Under the pieces are notes generated by a model. The model worked only from the letters and a program-made list of their open reading frames with translations. It did not search any database and was not told the origin of the DNA. 64,000 nt of DNA from Coriolopsis trogii (Eukaryota > Basidiomycota > Agaricomycetes > Polyporales > Polyporaceae). Positions 45,514 through 57,839 of the stretch are shown here, piece after piece. The position numbers were made by a program, and so were the translations under genes. Each line of letters opens with the position of its first letter. Position 1 is the first letter of the stretch. Location: contig JAHYIO010000033.1 in NCBI GenBank assembly GCA_020543525.1, forward strand, positions 620,001 through 684,000. The letters are read 5' to 3'.

Positions 45514-46904
45514 CTAGCACCCCATCTGTACGCCGTCGTAAGGCCCATCGTGGTTCGTCTCGTTGTTCTTGAGGAGATTCGCAGACCCGACGATGCACTC
45601 GCTGCTCGGGTTGTCTTGGCCTACGAAAGGGAGTGCGGATACGACGATCGCGGTCAGAGCACGCTCTTCCCAGCACTGTCGCCACCGCGCGCATACCTGG
45701 ACAGGAGACCCACGCGCCGGATCCGTCGATGTGCACTTCGCCGCTGGGATGCCGGAAGCCGAGCAGGAGCGGCGGGACGATCGGCACCGGGTCTTCCATG
45801 TTGTTGACGTGCGTGACCGACACGGGCTGCGCATCCACGTGGTCTGCGAACGCCTGGTTGCCCACCTGTGCACGTCCCGTTTCCACATCAGTATGGCACG
45901 CGGGGATATCGGACAACGGACACGGACTCGTGGCAGACCGTAGACCACCGCCCGGACGGTCGTGTTCGCGGGCAGGTGGAGGGGAAGATAGACAGCGTCC
46001 AGGAGCGCAATCGCAGCACCTGCAAACGCAAATGCCGCGGTCAGCCGATGAGCACCGATCCCCCACAACGCATGCTAACTCACCAAGAGAGTGTCCGACG
46101 ACCGTCACCTTCGTCGTTCCATGCGCGGATAAAGCTTCCTCAACTGCAGCCAACACCCCAGGCGCAGACCTGACAAGTCCGCGGCACCGTAACGTCACTA
46201 ACCCGACCACGGGCACGTCTCTCCATCCGAACGCACCTCGACTGCGTAGCAGCAAACCCACTGTGCACCAGGATCGGAAACCCCACTCCCGGGAAAAGCC
46301 TCTGGTCCAGCAGCGTCAGCACCAGGTTGGCGTCCGTCAGGCTGGGGATGCTGCAGCACATGGTCCCGTTAATATCCATGCAACGCCCTCACGAGAAAGC
46401 GGATTCTCACATCTTCGTCGTGTCCGTCCCCTGGTGTGACACAATCACCTCGTCCAGCACAGGGTCATATCCGACGAACCCTACACGCATGACCCACGTG
46501 CGGCGCAAGCGCGGCGGAAACAGTCAGCACCACACGCTCTCGACCCCCGCGCGATCTAATAGCAACATCCAGACGAGGCGGGACGGGGCCCACTCACAGA
46601 ATTGCGTCACCGCTCCGTCCCCGCCAGAGTTGACGGGGACAAACGACGGGTTCGCCTCGCAGTTCTGGCCGCAATTCCAAGCCAGGGTCGCCGTGGGCTC
46701 GCAGTAGGCTGTGCTCGCGTAGTGCGTGTACGGCTTGAAGGAGGACACCTGCGCCTGTGACAGCGCGACGATGTCCGCATCTGCCGACGGGCGCGCCGCC
46801 GATCGCGAGAAAGGCCCGGGGGAGGTGGCGGGCAGACCTTGCGTGGGCGGTGCTACTGTCAGGAGCACGCCGAGGAGAGGGAGCCCTAGGATGCTGGAGA
46901 GCAT
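45514..46904 (-). CDS. Secreted class 3 lipase
   Basis: Fungal triacylglycerol lipase/esterase of the alpha/beta hydrolase class 3 type, secreted. About seven exons from ATG 46904 to TAG 45514, roughly 300 aa. The signal peptide is MLSSILGLPLLGVLLTVAPP followed by a short propeptide. The mature part starts near FKPYTHYASTAYC; CGQNCEANPSF, SGGDG and VGYDPVLDEVIVSHQGTDT follow. The nucleophile elbow is VVGHSLG (Ser), next to AAIALLDAVYLPLHLP. The acid residue lies in NNMEDPVPIVPP and the His in HPSGEVHI. The C-terminal GQDNPSSECIVGSANLL...DGPYDGVQMGC supplies the disulfide cysteines. All catalytic residues and splice phases are intact. A TATAAAAG box (minus strand) lies about 105-112 bp upstream. 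Confidence 0.92.
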
Positions 46905-47008
46905 GCTGCTGTACGTGAGTCTCTGGAACCCGTCGAACAGGGGAAGGACGCGCTGCTGGGGATCCGACGCAATGAGCTGGTCGATCCTCGCCTTGGCCTG
47001 AGTGGGGT

Positions 47009-47016
47009 CTTTTATA
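47009..47016 (-). promoter_or_regulatory. TATA box of the lipase gene
   Basis: TATAAAAG on the minus strand, 105-112 bp upstream of the lipase ATG at 46904. Confidence 0.45.
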
Positions 47017-48224
47017 CGCATACGCTGAAACCCGCAAAGAAGGACCCTCACTCGCATACGTATCTAGGCATCGAGTTGCATTGGTTGGCGACGATGCCAG
47101 AGCGGCAATGGAGAACACCGGACAAGAAGCCGAGGTGACAGGTCGACGGCGTTGTGTCGAGAGCGTCAGTACGATGACCACATTCGCGGGGCGGGTCCGC
47201 CGCGGAGGAAGAGAGGAGAACTGGGTGGCTGATTTCCTGTGATACACCCAGGAGTCTTCGGCCATCTGGAAGCGCCCGTATCCCCCCGCTACTATCGAGC
47301 AGGTTCCTCCAATGTCAAAAGCCAGGCCGAGGAAGAGTACATAGGTTTGATTTTGAATGGTACTGTCGTGGAAATTGTCGTAAATCCGATTCCAGGCGAA
47401 GTTACATACCTGCCGCCGATGAGAGGCTCTGGCCTATGCCGAGCCGAGTCGGACATTGACAGGCGACCCGTGCGACAGTGCATGGAACCGGGATACCATA
47501 CGCCGGGAGAGCGTTATCCGCTGTATAAGGGCGTTCTCGAATCCTGCAGGGTGACTCCGTCGACTCGAGACGCTGCGCAGACGAGTTGCGACTGTATGCC
47601 CTCAACGTAATTGCCCACGTACACGGCACACGAACCTCCCGGGTGCCGACAAGGAACTCGTGACATACAAGATCGTTGATCATGATATTCGTTTCTCTGT
47701 AGTTGACGAAATTAGCCTCTCCTTCTGCGATCTAAAACCTGCCCACCTGCGACGAGCGCACCAATTACCCTTTAGCGGCCCACATCCATGGAACATGAAC
47801 TGGGACTAGTTAGTACTACGATACATCGGACTCGTGACCGCGGATGCCGACAGAGAGCTCGACCATGCACGTCATGAATCTGCGTTGTACAACTTCAGCA
47901 GCTCACCGTCAAAAAGTCAAGCAACCGTACTGAACTCACCTCGCATGTGCTTCTGGCCGGTCATGCTGAGGATGATTTCATACCTCCGAATCCCCCGATG
48001 GCCAAGAAGACACGAACCCTTTCATCTCCGTCACCTTGATCCCCGTCCCCGTCCCTGCGCATCGGCCGGCAATCCACAATCACAATGAAGAGCGTAATCA
48101 GATGCGCACTGCGCTCACACGATGGCGATACGCTTGAAAGCACGAGCACGAGCACGAGCAACATGGACCACAGACGACACCACAACGGCACCACACACCT
48201 ATAGCCCAGTCCTATGAGCAATGT
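47017..48224. other. Intergenic 1.2 kb, no gene supported
   Basis: Distal lipase promoter and 3' flank of the M28 protease gene. A GAGCAC hexamer repeat sits near 48145. No coding signal was recognised. Confidence 0.45.
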
Positions 48225-51200
48225 TCAGACAACCGCCACGCCCCCCACGCAGCCCAAGAACAGCGCGTCCACCGTCCCGCGCAGCTCCCGGTCCAGCCAC
48301 CCATCAAACTCCTCAAACAGCTCCATCGCCCGCCCCCCGAGCGCCTTCTCCGCCTTCTTCCCCGGCCACATCGCCTTCTCGTGGATGCCCATGAAGTTCA
48401 CCGTGATCTTGCCGTCCGCGTCCGCACCGGCCTCGGTGGGGTGGAGCTTGGTGACGAGGTCGACGGACCACGTGTCGTGCCCGTAGAACGAGGCCTCCTT
48501 GATGTGGTGCCGCGCGTACTCGTCCGGCGGGTTCTCGTCCAGCGTCCACTTCAGCACGTGTGCGTCAAAGGCAATAGCTACCCGTCATCCAATCCTTGCG
48601 AATCAGCTCTGTCCTCCCTCCGCCTACGAGAGTCTGAAGGCGTACCTGTCCAGATGATGCCTGGGTGGGTGACGAGAAGCGTGAAACTCCTCGTGCCCGC
48701 GACGTCGTCCACCTTGTCGTTCACAGCAGTCACGGTGAACGCGTGGTCGATCGCATCCTGGTGCTCTGCCCGGACCGGCAGGTCGAACTTGTAAGGCGTC
48801 AAGAACTGCAAGAAGTCTGTTCAGAGGGGAGGGTGCAGATATCGCTGTTCCATGAGACTCACTGTAGAGAATGGGTACATCGTGTCCCAGTCGCTGTTCC
48901 AATCGTTCATGACGATAGAAGTCGGCGTCGCCCCCTCAACACTGAACTCCTTCGCGATGTCAGCAGCAAGGCTGTGGAAGCCTGGGGCACCGTCCGCAGC
49001 CGCGAGGTGCAGATGTTGTTCCTGGCTGGTGATCTAACCCATTTCATCGCGTCAGACTCAGACACACGTATACACAGGAGCGAACGACTCACATTCTCCA
49101 TATGAATAACGAAAAGCCGCTTCTGGTGCATGTCATCGAAGGGAGACCGCATAGAGAACGCAGCCATGGAAAGCGCAGCGACCACCGTGAGCAGAACGAC
49201 GATCCGGACGAGGATGCGATGGCTGTACCGATGCACAAACGGCACCGACAATGGAAGGAGGTACGCGCCATTTACGGCCACAACCATCGCGATGATGATC
49301 TCAGCCGGAGCTTCTTCGCCCATGCGCCCCGTCTACATAGCGTCAAGCGAGCGATGCGCGGTCATCAGTGTCGAACCACCAAACGAAGCGAACCACTGAC
49401 CAGTGGGACGAAGACGTCAAGAACGCCGCCCATCAACGTCGTCCCGATCACCAGAGGACTGATCTGCCCGATGGCATAGCTCCATAGCGAGATATCGTCG
49501 CCCGGTGAGGTGAGTAGAGCATTGAGCAGCAAAGCCGGTATCAGCGGCGCTGACGACAAGAACAGCGCCCCACTGGCACCAATTCCAGCCAGTTGAAGGA
49601 CAGTGGCAAGCAAAGCCTGCAGCAACATGACGGAGGAAAAGGCCGTACGTTCCCGGATGCGACCAACTAGGAGCTGCGAACCCAAACCACCTGTCGAGGT
49701 TCAGAATGTGAGAAATGAGCAATGGGGCGATCTAGGCAATGTATACATACCTGCGAGAGCGGCAGGTCCATACAAGAATACGCAAGCGAAGACCGACGAG
49801 AACCAGCTCAGAGACCTTCCAAGGACTTTGTCCATGACAAGTGCGACAACAATAACGCCCAAAGCTGCGCCGACGAAGGCGGCGGAGGCAGCGGCCATAC
49901 CTACGATATGTTCTCGTACAGCGCTCGTCCCTCTCTTGAGTGCAGGAGCGGGGTCAACATAGGTCGCCCGAGCGACGACAACGGCGAGCACAAAGGATAA
50001 CGAATAGAGTAGCTTGGCGGTAGAGAAGGAGTATACCAAGAAGTAGCCAAAGTAGTCGAAGAAGACGGTCTGCGGGCGATCATAGCCTGTGCTCGCGAGT
50101 TCTGGAAGAGGCGATTCGGACGAAGTGAGATGATGTAGCAAAGCGAGAGTGTTCTCTCCCATGTGCTACAGATTGTGTCAGTCATACTCCATCAGAGTGG
50201 CGGCCAATCAACGCACTTGGGCAACTCCAGGCTCTATGTTCTCAACAAGATCCTAGATATCCTTATGAGCAATACAATCCCGTTCGAGTCGAAATTCGCT
50301 ACCTTGCGCATATGGTATAGGTAGCTGTTACCGACGACAGCCATCTGTGATGTGTCAGAACGTGGATATTTTAGCATTATGAGCCGGACTCACATCTAAT
50401 CCAGTGACGTTCAAGTATAGTACGAATTGTCTGAAGTCAGTACTAGACAAAAGGGTGAGTCAGAATATGTGGAAATCAATGACACGACTCACTCCGACAG
50501 GATTATGCCAGAAGTGAATATCTCGTTAGCTATCACAGAACCATACGGTCTACGGAATCCGGTCAGAAACGTATACAGCTGCAGGTAGCCGCGTGCAAGA
50601 CTGACCTTGGGACTTTAGAGTAAGCTTTGATCATCTGTTCGGACGTCGCTTGAAAGAGCAGTTCTGGACCGGTGGTACCGGCAGCTACGACACCAACTAA
50701 GCGACAACGACTGAGATAATAGAGGACAATCATACCTTCCAGATTGATAGCAGCACGAACACTGACGAGGAGTTCAGACACGGTGTCGAAGGGCACAAAT
50801 GAGCTTGTACTCACGTCTTTGCGGTAGGATGTTGCGTAGAATACAGGTGAGAGCCATCCTGAAGAGACTCCTCCGCGTTGTTGAACACTATACATCTATG
50901 TCAATTATAGTAGTATCAGTGTGCACAAACACTCACGGAAGACAATGGCATGTTTGGGTTCCCATGCAGGTGTGTTGACCAGCACTCGGATGCACTCCAA
51001 CATGATTCCCACGGAGAGAGCATCGTCTGCTGCACCAGGTGAGGGCAGGGTGCTGTCAACATGCGAGTTGACCAAGACTGCGTGCTCCTTCCCCTCTTCG
51101 GTTCCGTCGGACACGCGCACGATAATGTTCGTGAGGTTCACATACGTTTTGTACAAACGCTTGCCCATCATGTCGAACCTACGATGCACGAGGACTTTCC

Positions 51201-51724
51201 CGTAAGGATATCCATCCCAAGAGATACAGTTAGAATACATACCTATGACTCCCGCTGCCTTGCTGATGCCAGACTTCGCACTGCAATTTCCGTCCTGGCT
51301 GCGCGCGCACGACTGCCTCGCACTCTGACCGCAGTGCCTCCGCCTGCTTGAGCATCCACTCGTCTCCCAAAGCATGTTCGCGAGTGCCAACTGTGCGGTA
51401 TCCAATGTCTTCCGAAAGGAACTTTGCATGCGAGAGAATCTGTGCCTCGGACAACTGGGGCAAGGAGGTTATGGGATCGTACCTGCAAAGACGTCATCCA
51501 CGACTCCTCGCCTCGTCCCACTCTCCCAGCTACTCACAATTCGACAACAGGAGCGGGCAGTGCTGCAGTGGACACATTATGTCAATAACGGGGTCTGGGG
51601 ATGCTGCTAGACCGTGCATACCATAGTGTTCCCTGTACGCATAGAATGGTGCAGCGACGAGGAGAGGCGCTAAACAGAGCAGAGACCGGACAGGTCCCCA
51701 GCGTGTTCGAGGAGCTTTGCTCAT
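48225..51724 (-). CDS. Vacuolar membrane M28 metalloprotease (Pff1-like)
   Basis: Zinc-dependent peptidase of family M28 embedded in the vacuolar membrane; yeast Pff1 and animal FXNA/ERMP1 are relatives. It starts at 51724 (MSKAPRTRWGPVRSLLCLAPLL), giving an N-terminal membrane anchor, and has many small exons down to 48225. The peptidase domain contains LSEDIGYRTVGTREHALGDE, NIIVRVSDG, the zinc ligands NSHVDS and PGAADDALSVGIMLE, then AIVF joined across an intron to LFNNAEESLQDGSHL (catalytic Glu). The middle part has multiple hydrophobic segments (e.g. FFDYFGYFLVYSFSTAKLLY, GMAAASAAFVGAALGVIVVAL, SSVFACVFLYGPAALAG). The C-terminal lumenal domain ends ...GRAMELFEEFDGWLDRELR. Length is about 870-900 aa, as usual for the family. 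It lies tail to head with the NOL8-like gene (290 bp gap). Confidence 0.88.
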
Positions 51725-52014
51725 TGCGACTAAGACTGGTAGTCGCAGAATCGTAATCAAGAGCAAGCCAGACGAACGACGGTGAGAGCAGAACACAACG
51801 CTGGCCAAAAGTCGACGTCACAATTCATGCGTTGTCCACACGCTCCTTCTCTCCGGCAATTACGGCCCGGGATACCCGCCATGGTAATCGCTCACTTCCA
51901 GATGCAACCCTACGTACATTGCGCTCACAGCACTGACCCGACAACCCAGATTCGTTTGTATTCACATCGTGAACTTCAACTCTCCCGCGATCGTGCTACG
52001 CAGTTAGAAGTCAT

Positions 52015-53740
52015 TCATTCCGCCTCACCGCCGCCACCACCTCTCCTCCGCCGACTCTTGATTGCCTCCCTATGGCGCCGCTTCCACCCAGCCGTCAGCT
52101 CGCCCTTCGTCTCCTCCCACCGCGCACGGATAGTCTCAGGCGAATCGGTCCTGTAGAACCATGTTCTCCAATTGGTCGGGTCCAGCACTCCGCGCTTCGC
52201 TCCCGCATGGTCGCTCGGGAAGAAGAACGGGCGGGAGGGGTCAATAGAAACTACGTGTGATGTGCGCGTCGTCGGGGGCTGGACAGGAGCCAACGGGCGT
52301 GACGCTTCAGTCGTTCGGGCAGATGTGGGGATGTCGAATGGCACGTCGTCGTCCAGCGCGAGATCGAGGTCGAGATGACCAAGAAGGGAGAAGCCCGCTG
52401 ATGGTGAATGTCATGTTAGCTTCAGATGAGGAAGATAGTCATGTATACGGCGTACCGTCTTCCTCTCGCGGTGCAAAGAGATCTTTCAATTTGGTCTTCG
52501 ATTTTCCAGCTGATGCGGGAACAGTGGGTTGCGTCGGCGACGGTTGCTCGTCGACATCCATGCGAGCATCTTCTTCAGCCACGGGCGTAACATCGTTGGC
52601 CGGAAGAGGAACATTGCCCGCTGCGGGATCATCTTCAACATCGGACCCAACACTTTCCGCTCCACCCCATTCGTCCGTGTCCCCGAAGAGAGATTGGAGG
52701 AGACCCAACGACTGTTTCTTTTCTTCGACTAGCGCACTCATGATCGCAGGTGTCGGGGCAGTGGTTTTGGTTTTGAGGGATGCCGCGGTAGGTGCGAGCG
52801 CATCCCCAGATGTCGTGGGTTGGGGATGAGAGATGGGGAACTCTGGTTCTTCATCCGACTCGTCGCTGTCACTTCCCGATTCTGAACTCTCAGAACTCTC
52901 TGTTTCGATATCGGCGCGTACAGGTTTCGCAGGAACGATTGTGGGAGCATGATGGGTGTACACTGGCGCTGCATTCTCCAAGAAGATGCCTTTCAGATGC
53001 TGGGAGCCCCACCGAGTGGGGTCAATCTTCTGCGGCCTTGCGCGTGTCGGCGGGTCGCGTTTACGCTTCCTGCTCTTCTCCCCTTTCTTCGCCTCCTTCC
53101 CTTTGGCACTTTCCTTCTTCGTGGCGTCAAGAGGTTCTGGGAGCGGATGCGAGGGACGCAACCGCATCGGGCGTATAAGGCGTCCGGTAGGTGTAACCCG
53201 CCAACCTCCGCGTGTACTGACGTTCTCGGGTGTCACCAGCGACATGTCCTGTGCGTGCACGCCTTGAACTCCACGGAGTCGGCGACGTTTGTGGGGTCTC
53301 CCGTCCGCATCCTCTTCAGCAGCTCGTTTCATCTCAGCTTGCTCCTTGGCGATTCTACGCCGACTATCACGGGTATGTTCAATGTCAGAACGACCGTGGC
53401 ACGCACCTCTCGCGAAAATCGGGTTTCGCTTCCCCCAAACGCAAGCGCGCTCCTTTCCACGTAACACCACTCAACAGGTTCATGCCTATGCGGTCCTCCT
53501 GTCGATCAATTCTATGCGGGAGAATGCGAAGGAACAACACGCACATCGGGCCAGTTTTGCCTTGGTAGTCTCCAGCGTCACATACGCAAACTTGCGTGGC
53601 TGTCCCAAGGCATCCACCGCGCCAAAGCCGTCGATAGCCTTCACAGTCCCAAATGATGCTAGTCGGTCAGAGAGGTCCTTCGCGGTAATGGCGGGCGTGA
53701 GTCCAGAGACATGGATCCGCTTGGAGATGTGTTCGTCCAT
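52015..53740 (-). CDS. RRM protein, NOL8-like nucleolar factor
   Basis: Four exons. The start at 53740 (MDEHISKRIHVSGLTPAITA) opens an RNA recognition motif: RNP2 RIHVSGL and RNP1-like RKFAYVTL, finished after an intron by MNLLSGVTWKGARLRLGEAKPDF. A long basic, charged region follows (RRRIAKEQAEMKRAAEED, KRRRLRG, KKGEKSRKRKRDPP). Next come TRWGSQHLKGIFLE, an acidic Ser/Glu/Asp stretch, and a LLQSLFGDTDEW block. The terminal domain, FFFPSDHAG...NWRTWFYRTDSPETIRARWEE, closes with Arg/Gly-rich residues. This order (N-terminal RRM, basic linker, acidic region, conserved C-terminal Trp-rich helix) matches fungal NOL8-like proteins implicated in ribosome biogenesis in the nucleolus. Splice phases all agree. 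Confidence 0.8.
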
Positions 53741-54518
53741 AAGTAGCAATGTATGACTAGGTTGATTGCTGGGAAGCTTCAGAGCCAGATGTGCAGTGCC
53801 ATACACACTCGCGTGCGGCTGAGAGGCTGGTAAGAGAGGTAGAGAGCGCGTCAAAGTCTGAAGGAAAGGGACTCGCAAGTGGACGAGCGCTCGAAATTGT
53901 GCTCGGATGCTCGGACCGCCCCTCCCCGGCTCAGTACTTGCCGAAACCAACTTGAACGGCTTCCTCCAGAGTCTATCTAACTTATCTCTTGAAGCACTGT
54001 GACTGCGCGGCAAGCTGAATCTGCACTGCACTTCAGGTTGCTATGTTGCTACCTCCACTCATCAGAGCACCTAGTCATGCGTAGCTACCAACTCCCGCCT
54101 TGCTTCCAGGCTTCGACCTAAATCTGCCAGTGTCCGAATTCTTTGCATGGGTGAGTCTTAGCGACCCATCATAACGCCCTCTGTTACTGACATTTTGCAT
54201 GCATTGAAGTGACCTCTGTTGATGCATTGGTATCATAGCTCAACCAATGGCATTGACATCGCTGTTCACAGCCCTGTCGGGTAGGTTCTACGCAGCCCGT
54301 CGACAGCCAGCTACGCATAGCTGGAGATCGCAATACCGAAGTCAACGATCTGTTTGGGTAGGTGCCTACTACTATAGTAACGGACGCCATGATTATACAG
54401 TCGGCGTATAAATCTACCATGGTTCGCTTTGCAATGGACACGCGACTGCCACATGTACGGGTCGACTGTCCGTAGACCTCGCTAGTCGCATTTCGTCGCA
54501 TCTCGTTTCTTGCTGACC
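53741..54518. other. Divergent promoter region
   Basis: About 780 bp between the start codons of the NOL8-like gene (minus) and the surface-protein gene (plus). No core promoter motif stands out and no coding signal is visible. Confidence 0.45.
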
Positions 54519-56143
54519 ATGGCTCACAATATAGTGTCGCTCTTCATACTGACTGTGGTACCGCTTCTCCTCCCAGTCGTTCATTCACAGTCCACCGAGG
54601 TCGTCTGCGATAACTACTATGGTTGGGTGCGATACCTTGTAAGACCATGAGAAGTAGCTGTCATATGCTGACTTTCCCCACATTGTGCAGATGGATAATT
54701 CCCTTGGCCAGAATCCATGTCTTGTAACAGCCTGGTTGAATTATCCATGCTCAGGAGGTGAGCACAGTATCCGATCCCCCGCTTTGTGACTTCTAATCGT
54801 CGCCAAACAGCTTGGGATATCTATCGACTAGTAGATCATCCTAGGCCGTACCCTATACATGACCGTGCACAAGTTACTCCCTGTAATTGCAATAAGGTAT
54901 ATTACTCTATGCAATCTGCATGTGCAACCTGTCAGGGATTTGGAGGTTCGCTCGGCATGGTCGAGTAAGTTCACGCTATCGGGTCTTCCCCAGGCTTGTC
55001 ACAATAGTGACATCTTGATTGTCAGCTGGTTCTCTTGGATCAAGTATTGTCCTTATCAATATGCGAAGTGAGCAGCCAAACTTTGGGACCCCGCCTCGCA
55101 TACATGCTGACTTTATTCGGGTAGCTACCCCAGACTTATCCCAGACGATACTTCCGTCCCTGCATGGGCAAATCTCGATCTCTCGGTATGATCCCTTCGT
55201 CCTCTTGTCGACTGATCGACTAAGATTCGGCAGACAGATGATAGGTTCGATGTATACGCTGCCTCGGTATTAGCCATGCAAAGTGAGTGTAAAGAGTGTG
55301 CGAAGAGACGCACAACTGAATGTCTGCGTGTTGCGCAGGCTCCATGACCACGTCTACCTCAACGCGGACCACCCGGTCCACTACTCACTCTATGCCAGAC
55401 GCTTCCCCTTCCTCTTCATCTTTGCATTCGGCCTCCGCAACATCGACATCGTCAACACGTGTGACTACAACTACGTCTTCTTCCATAGCTTCCGTGACTT
55501 CCGTGACTTTCGTGACTTCTATGGCTGTCTCTGCTACCACGTCCCCTCCGGCGCTATCACACTCAAACTTGATATCCTCAAGTTCTACAGTTTATCCGAC
55601 AAGTCCGACACAGGTGGAACCTGACGTTCAGGGAGATCCTTCACAGGCCTCGCTCAAGGCGCGTCAGTGGATCCTCGAGATTGTGAGCACCGTTGTAGGC
55701 GGTGCTGCATGCATCATCGCATTTGTCTGTGCCGGGCTGTGGATACGTCGTCGCCGTCGCGTCAAACTCGCCCAGACTGTGCCACAGGGCGACGATGTAT
55801 CGCTTTCGACGTCGACCAGTGGTGATGATCGTCGGTACGCCAAATCTGCAGAGGCTGGAATTGAGCCACTTGTGCTATATGTATGTTTCCTATTGTCCGG
55901 ATCGGAAGAGGCGCGCTGACTAGGCATCACATTGGACAGAATCCTGACGATCCGAGCACATTCCCGCCATCTGCCAATGAACACACTACGACAGTTGAAA
56001 GACTGCAGAGTGACCGGCGGCAGTCCCGTCGTGCGTATTTTGATGCATTGCTGCACCAAAGAACAAGTCCGACCCTTACCACTGATTCCACAGAATCCTC
56101 TAGAGACGTGGGCTTCTTGGGGAGACCCGAGATAAGCGGATAG
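54519..56143 (+). CDS. Single-pass surface protein, Cys-rich ectodomain, Ser/Thr stalk
   Basis: Type I membrane protein of a family common in mushrooms, function unknown. Eight exons from ATG 54519 to the stop at 56143. The signal peptide is MAHNIVSLFILTVVPLLLPV, ending VHSQS. The ectodomain has regularly spaced cysteines: QNPCLVTAWLNYPCSG, TPCNCNKVYYSMQSACATCQG, and WFSWIKYCPYQY, then RLIPDDTSVPAWANLDL. A Ser/Thr-rich stalk of about 90 residues follows (55365-55600), including three 9-bp direct repeats (GTGACTTCC type) near 55490-55520 that encode VTS units. The TM helix is IVSTVVGGAACIIAFVCAGLW, followed by the stop-transfer RRRRRVK. The cytoplasmic tail of ~130 aa ends ESSRDVGFLGRPEISG. 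Likely heavily O-glycosylated; a wall sensor or adhesion role is conceivable but not shown. Confidence 0.82.
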
Positions 56144-56712
56144 CACCTGCTGCCGTGATCCTTTCCTACCCTGTACTACTTACTATGATTGTATGTTTTA
56201 TGAAGTCGACAAGACCGAGAAAGCGCAGGGTCACAAGAAAGGCTGTCAACAAATTTGGAGTGGGAACGGCCAGCCTTGCATCGGATGGCGCCTTGTGTCT
56301 ATGAGTTTTGGACCCCAAATACTCAGCTGTTAGTATGCATGTAGGAACTGACGGCGACCGTAACTGTCTGGTGTGCTCGCAAGCGGAGCCTGGCGACAAC
56401 GCTCCTAACGTGAACCAAGGTTGTTACACCGAGATACCCGTCCTGCATCTTCATTTTAAGTCCTCCATGCTTGTGGGTGAACCGAATACTTCATGAACAT
56501 CTTGAGGTAGTGACAGTGTAGCAAAGACTCAAGTACGTATACGTACGCTTATGAGTACTGGCCCACGGGACTCGAGGACCCCACCGGGCCGGCGGCCGGG
56601 ATCAATGCATGCAGCGTCCGCGCGGCTCGAGCTGCAGGTTGCGTTGCGTTCTGCCACAGCCCACCTAGTGATCTCAACTGGTCTCGCCTCGATCTCTTCC
56701 GATTGTCAAAAA
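56144..56712. other. Intergenic upstream of MYND copy 2
   Basis: About 570 bp. The frame of the next gene stays open back to 56551, but the ATG at 56713 aligns with MYND copy 1. No core promoter motif is clear. Confidence 0.45.
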
Positions 56713-57818
56713 ATGGATGGTGCGACCACAAAAGCTTATACTAGAGCCCCTATGTTGAACATATCACGACTCACCGACTTCACACATTGCAATGTCTGCG
56801 AAGCCGAAGCTACTCGCGACAAGCCCCTTCGAAAATGCGCCCGGTGCGGAATCGCTGTGTACTGTAGCAAGGAGTGCCAGAAGACCGACTGGCCAAAACA
56901 CAAGTATGATTCTCTTTTCCAGCTGTGCCGTCATGAGGGCTGTTCTTGGTGTGTTGACGCATATCATCCACTCGCAGACATTATGGCTGCTACGAGGCAG
57001 CGAAAGACTCTAATTCGGCGGCAGATGATACTCCGACCGATGGCCAGAGGCCTGAGGGGGTAGATATCAAGCTCATACCCGACTTCGCCCGTGGCAAGTA
57101 CTTCTTCTCCTCGCCTGTGGCCGGTGTGGCCAGCTTCAACAAATGGCGGGTGATCCATCAATGGTCGATCCAAACGATGTTCCAGGCCATGTCCTACCTC
57201 GGTCAGATCGGCTCTCCCGAAGAGATCAGACGCACGCCGCACGTCGTACGCTACTACGCACAGGTCACACCAGGCAAGCACGAGACGGACGAGCACGCGT
57301 GGTTCTTGGAGCAGTGGCGATACGAGACGGTGGAGGAGATTCTCAAGGAGGACGGCCACAAGGAGGCGTTTGAGGAGATGCGTGGTCCGGTTGCCGGCCT
57401 CGAGGCGGAGTTTCGTGCAGAGTACGGGGATCGTCCGTTCGCGATCCTCCCTGTGTTGTTCTTCATGGAGGGTACGGGGACGACAACGGCGAATCACTAT
57501 CCCATCCTTGCGCCACGAAACCCGGACCTTCTCAACGACACCTTCACGAGGAATGTCCTAGAAGACCTCGTCTCGCTTTGTCGAGGATTCATGACATTGG
57601 GAATACCCATCATGGCGATACCGGAGAGTCCGGGGTTTGCACTTCCCGCCCGAGTTTGGTGGGATAAGAAGGTGAAGCGGTATGCGGGGGTACCGATGGG
57701 GCAATGGGATGACCCCGGGGTGCCACCGTGGCGGGGAATATTTCACACCGGCAGGGTATTTCAGCGCAAGAGCGACGTCAACCCGGTGCAGATGATGGCG
57801 CTCCTTGCAATGCTCTGA
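56713..57818 (+). CDS. MYND zinc-finger protein (copy 2)
   Basis: Two exons, 56713..56903 and 56978..57818 (intron 74 nt), 343 aa. The MYND finger has CNVC, RKCARCGIAVYCSKECQ, DWPKHK and then YGCYEAAKD after the intron, so the last ligands are H and C. The C-terminal ~230-residue region shares blocks with the minus-strand copy at 34394..35529: FNKWRVIHQW, MFQAMSYLGQIGSPEE, LPVLFFMEGTGT, DLVSLCRGFMTLGIPIMAIPESP. The intron falls at the same place in the finger. It is less GC-rich than copy 1. The product is probably a protein-interaction adaptor; no enzymatic domain is visible. Confidence 0.87.
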
Positions 57819-57839
57819 CCATCTCGCTACCCCTCAGGA

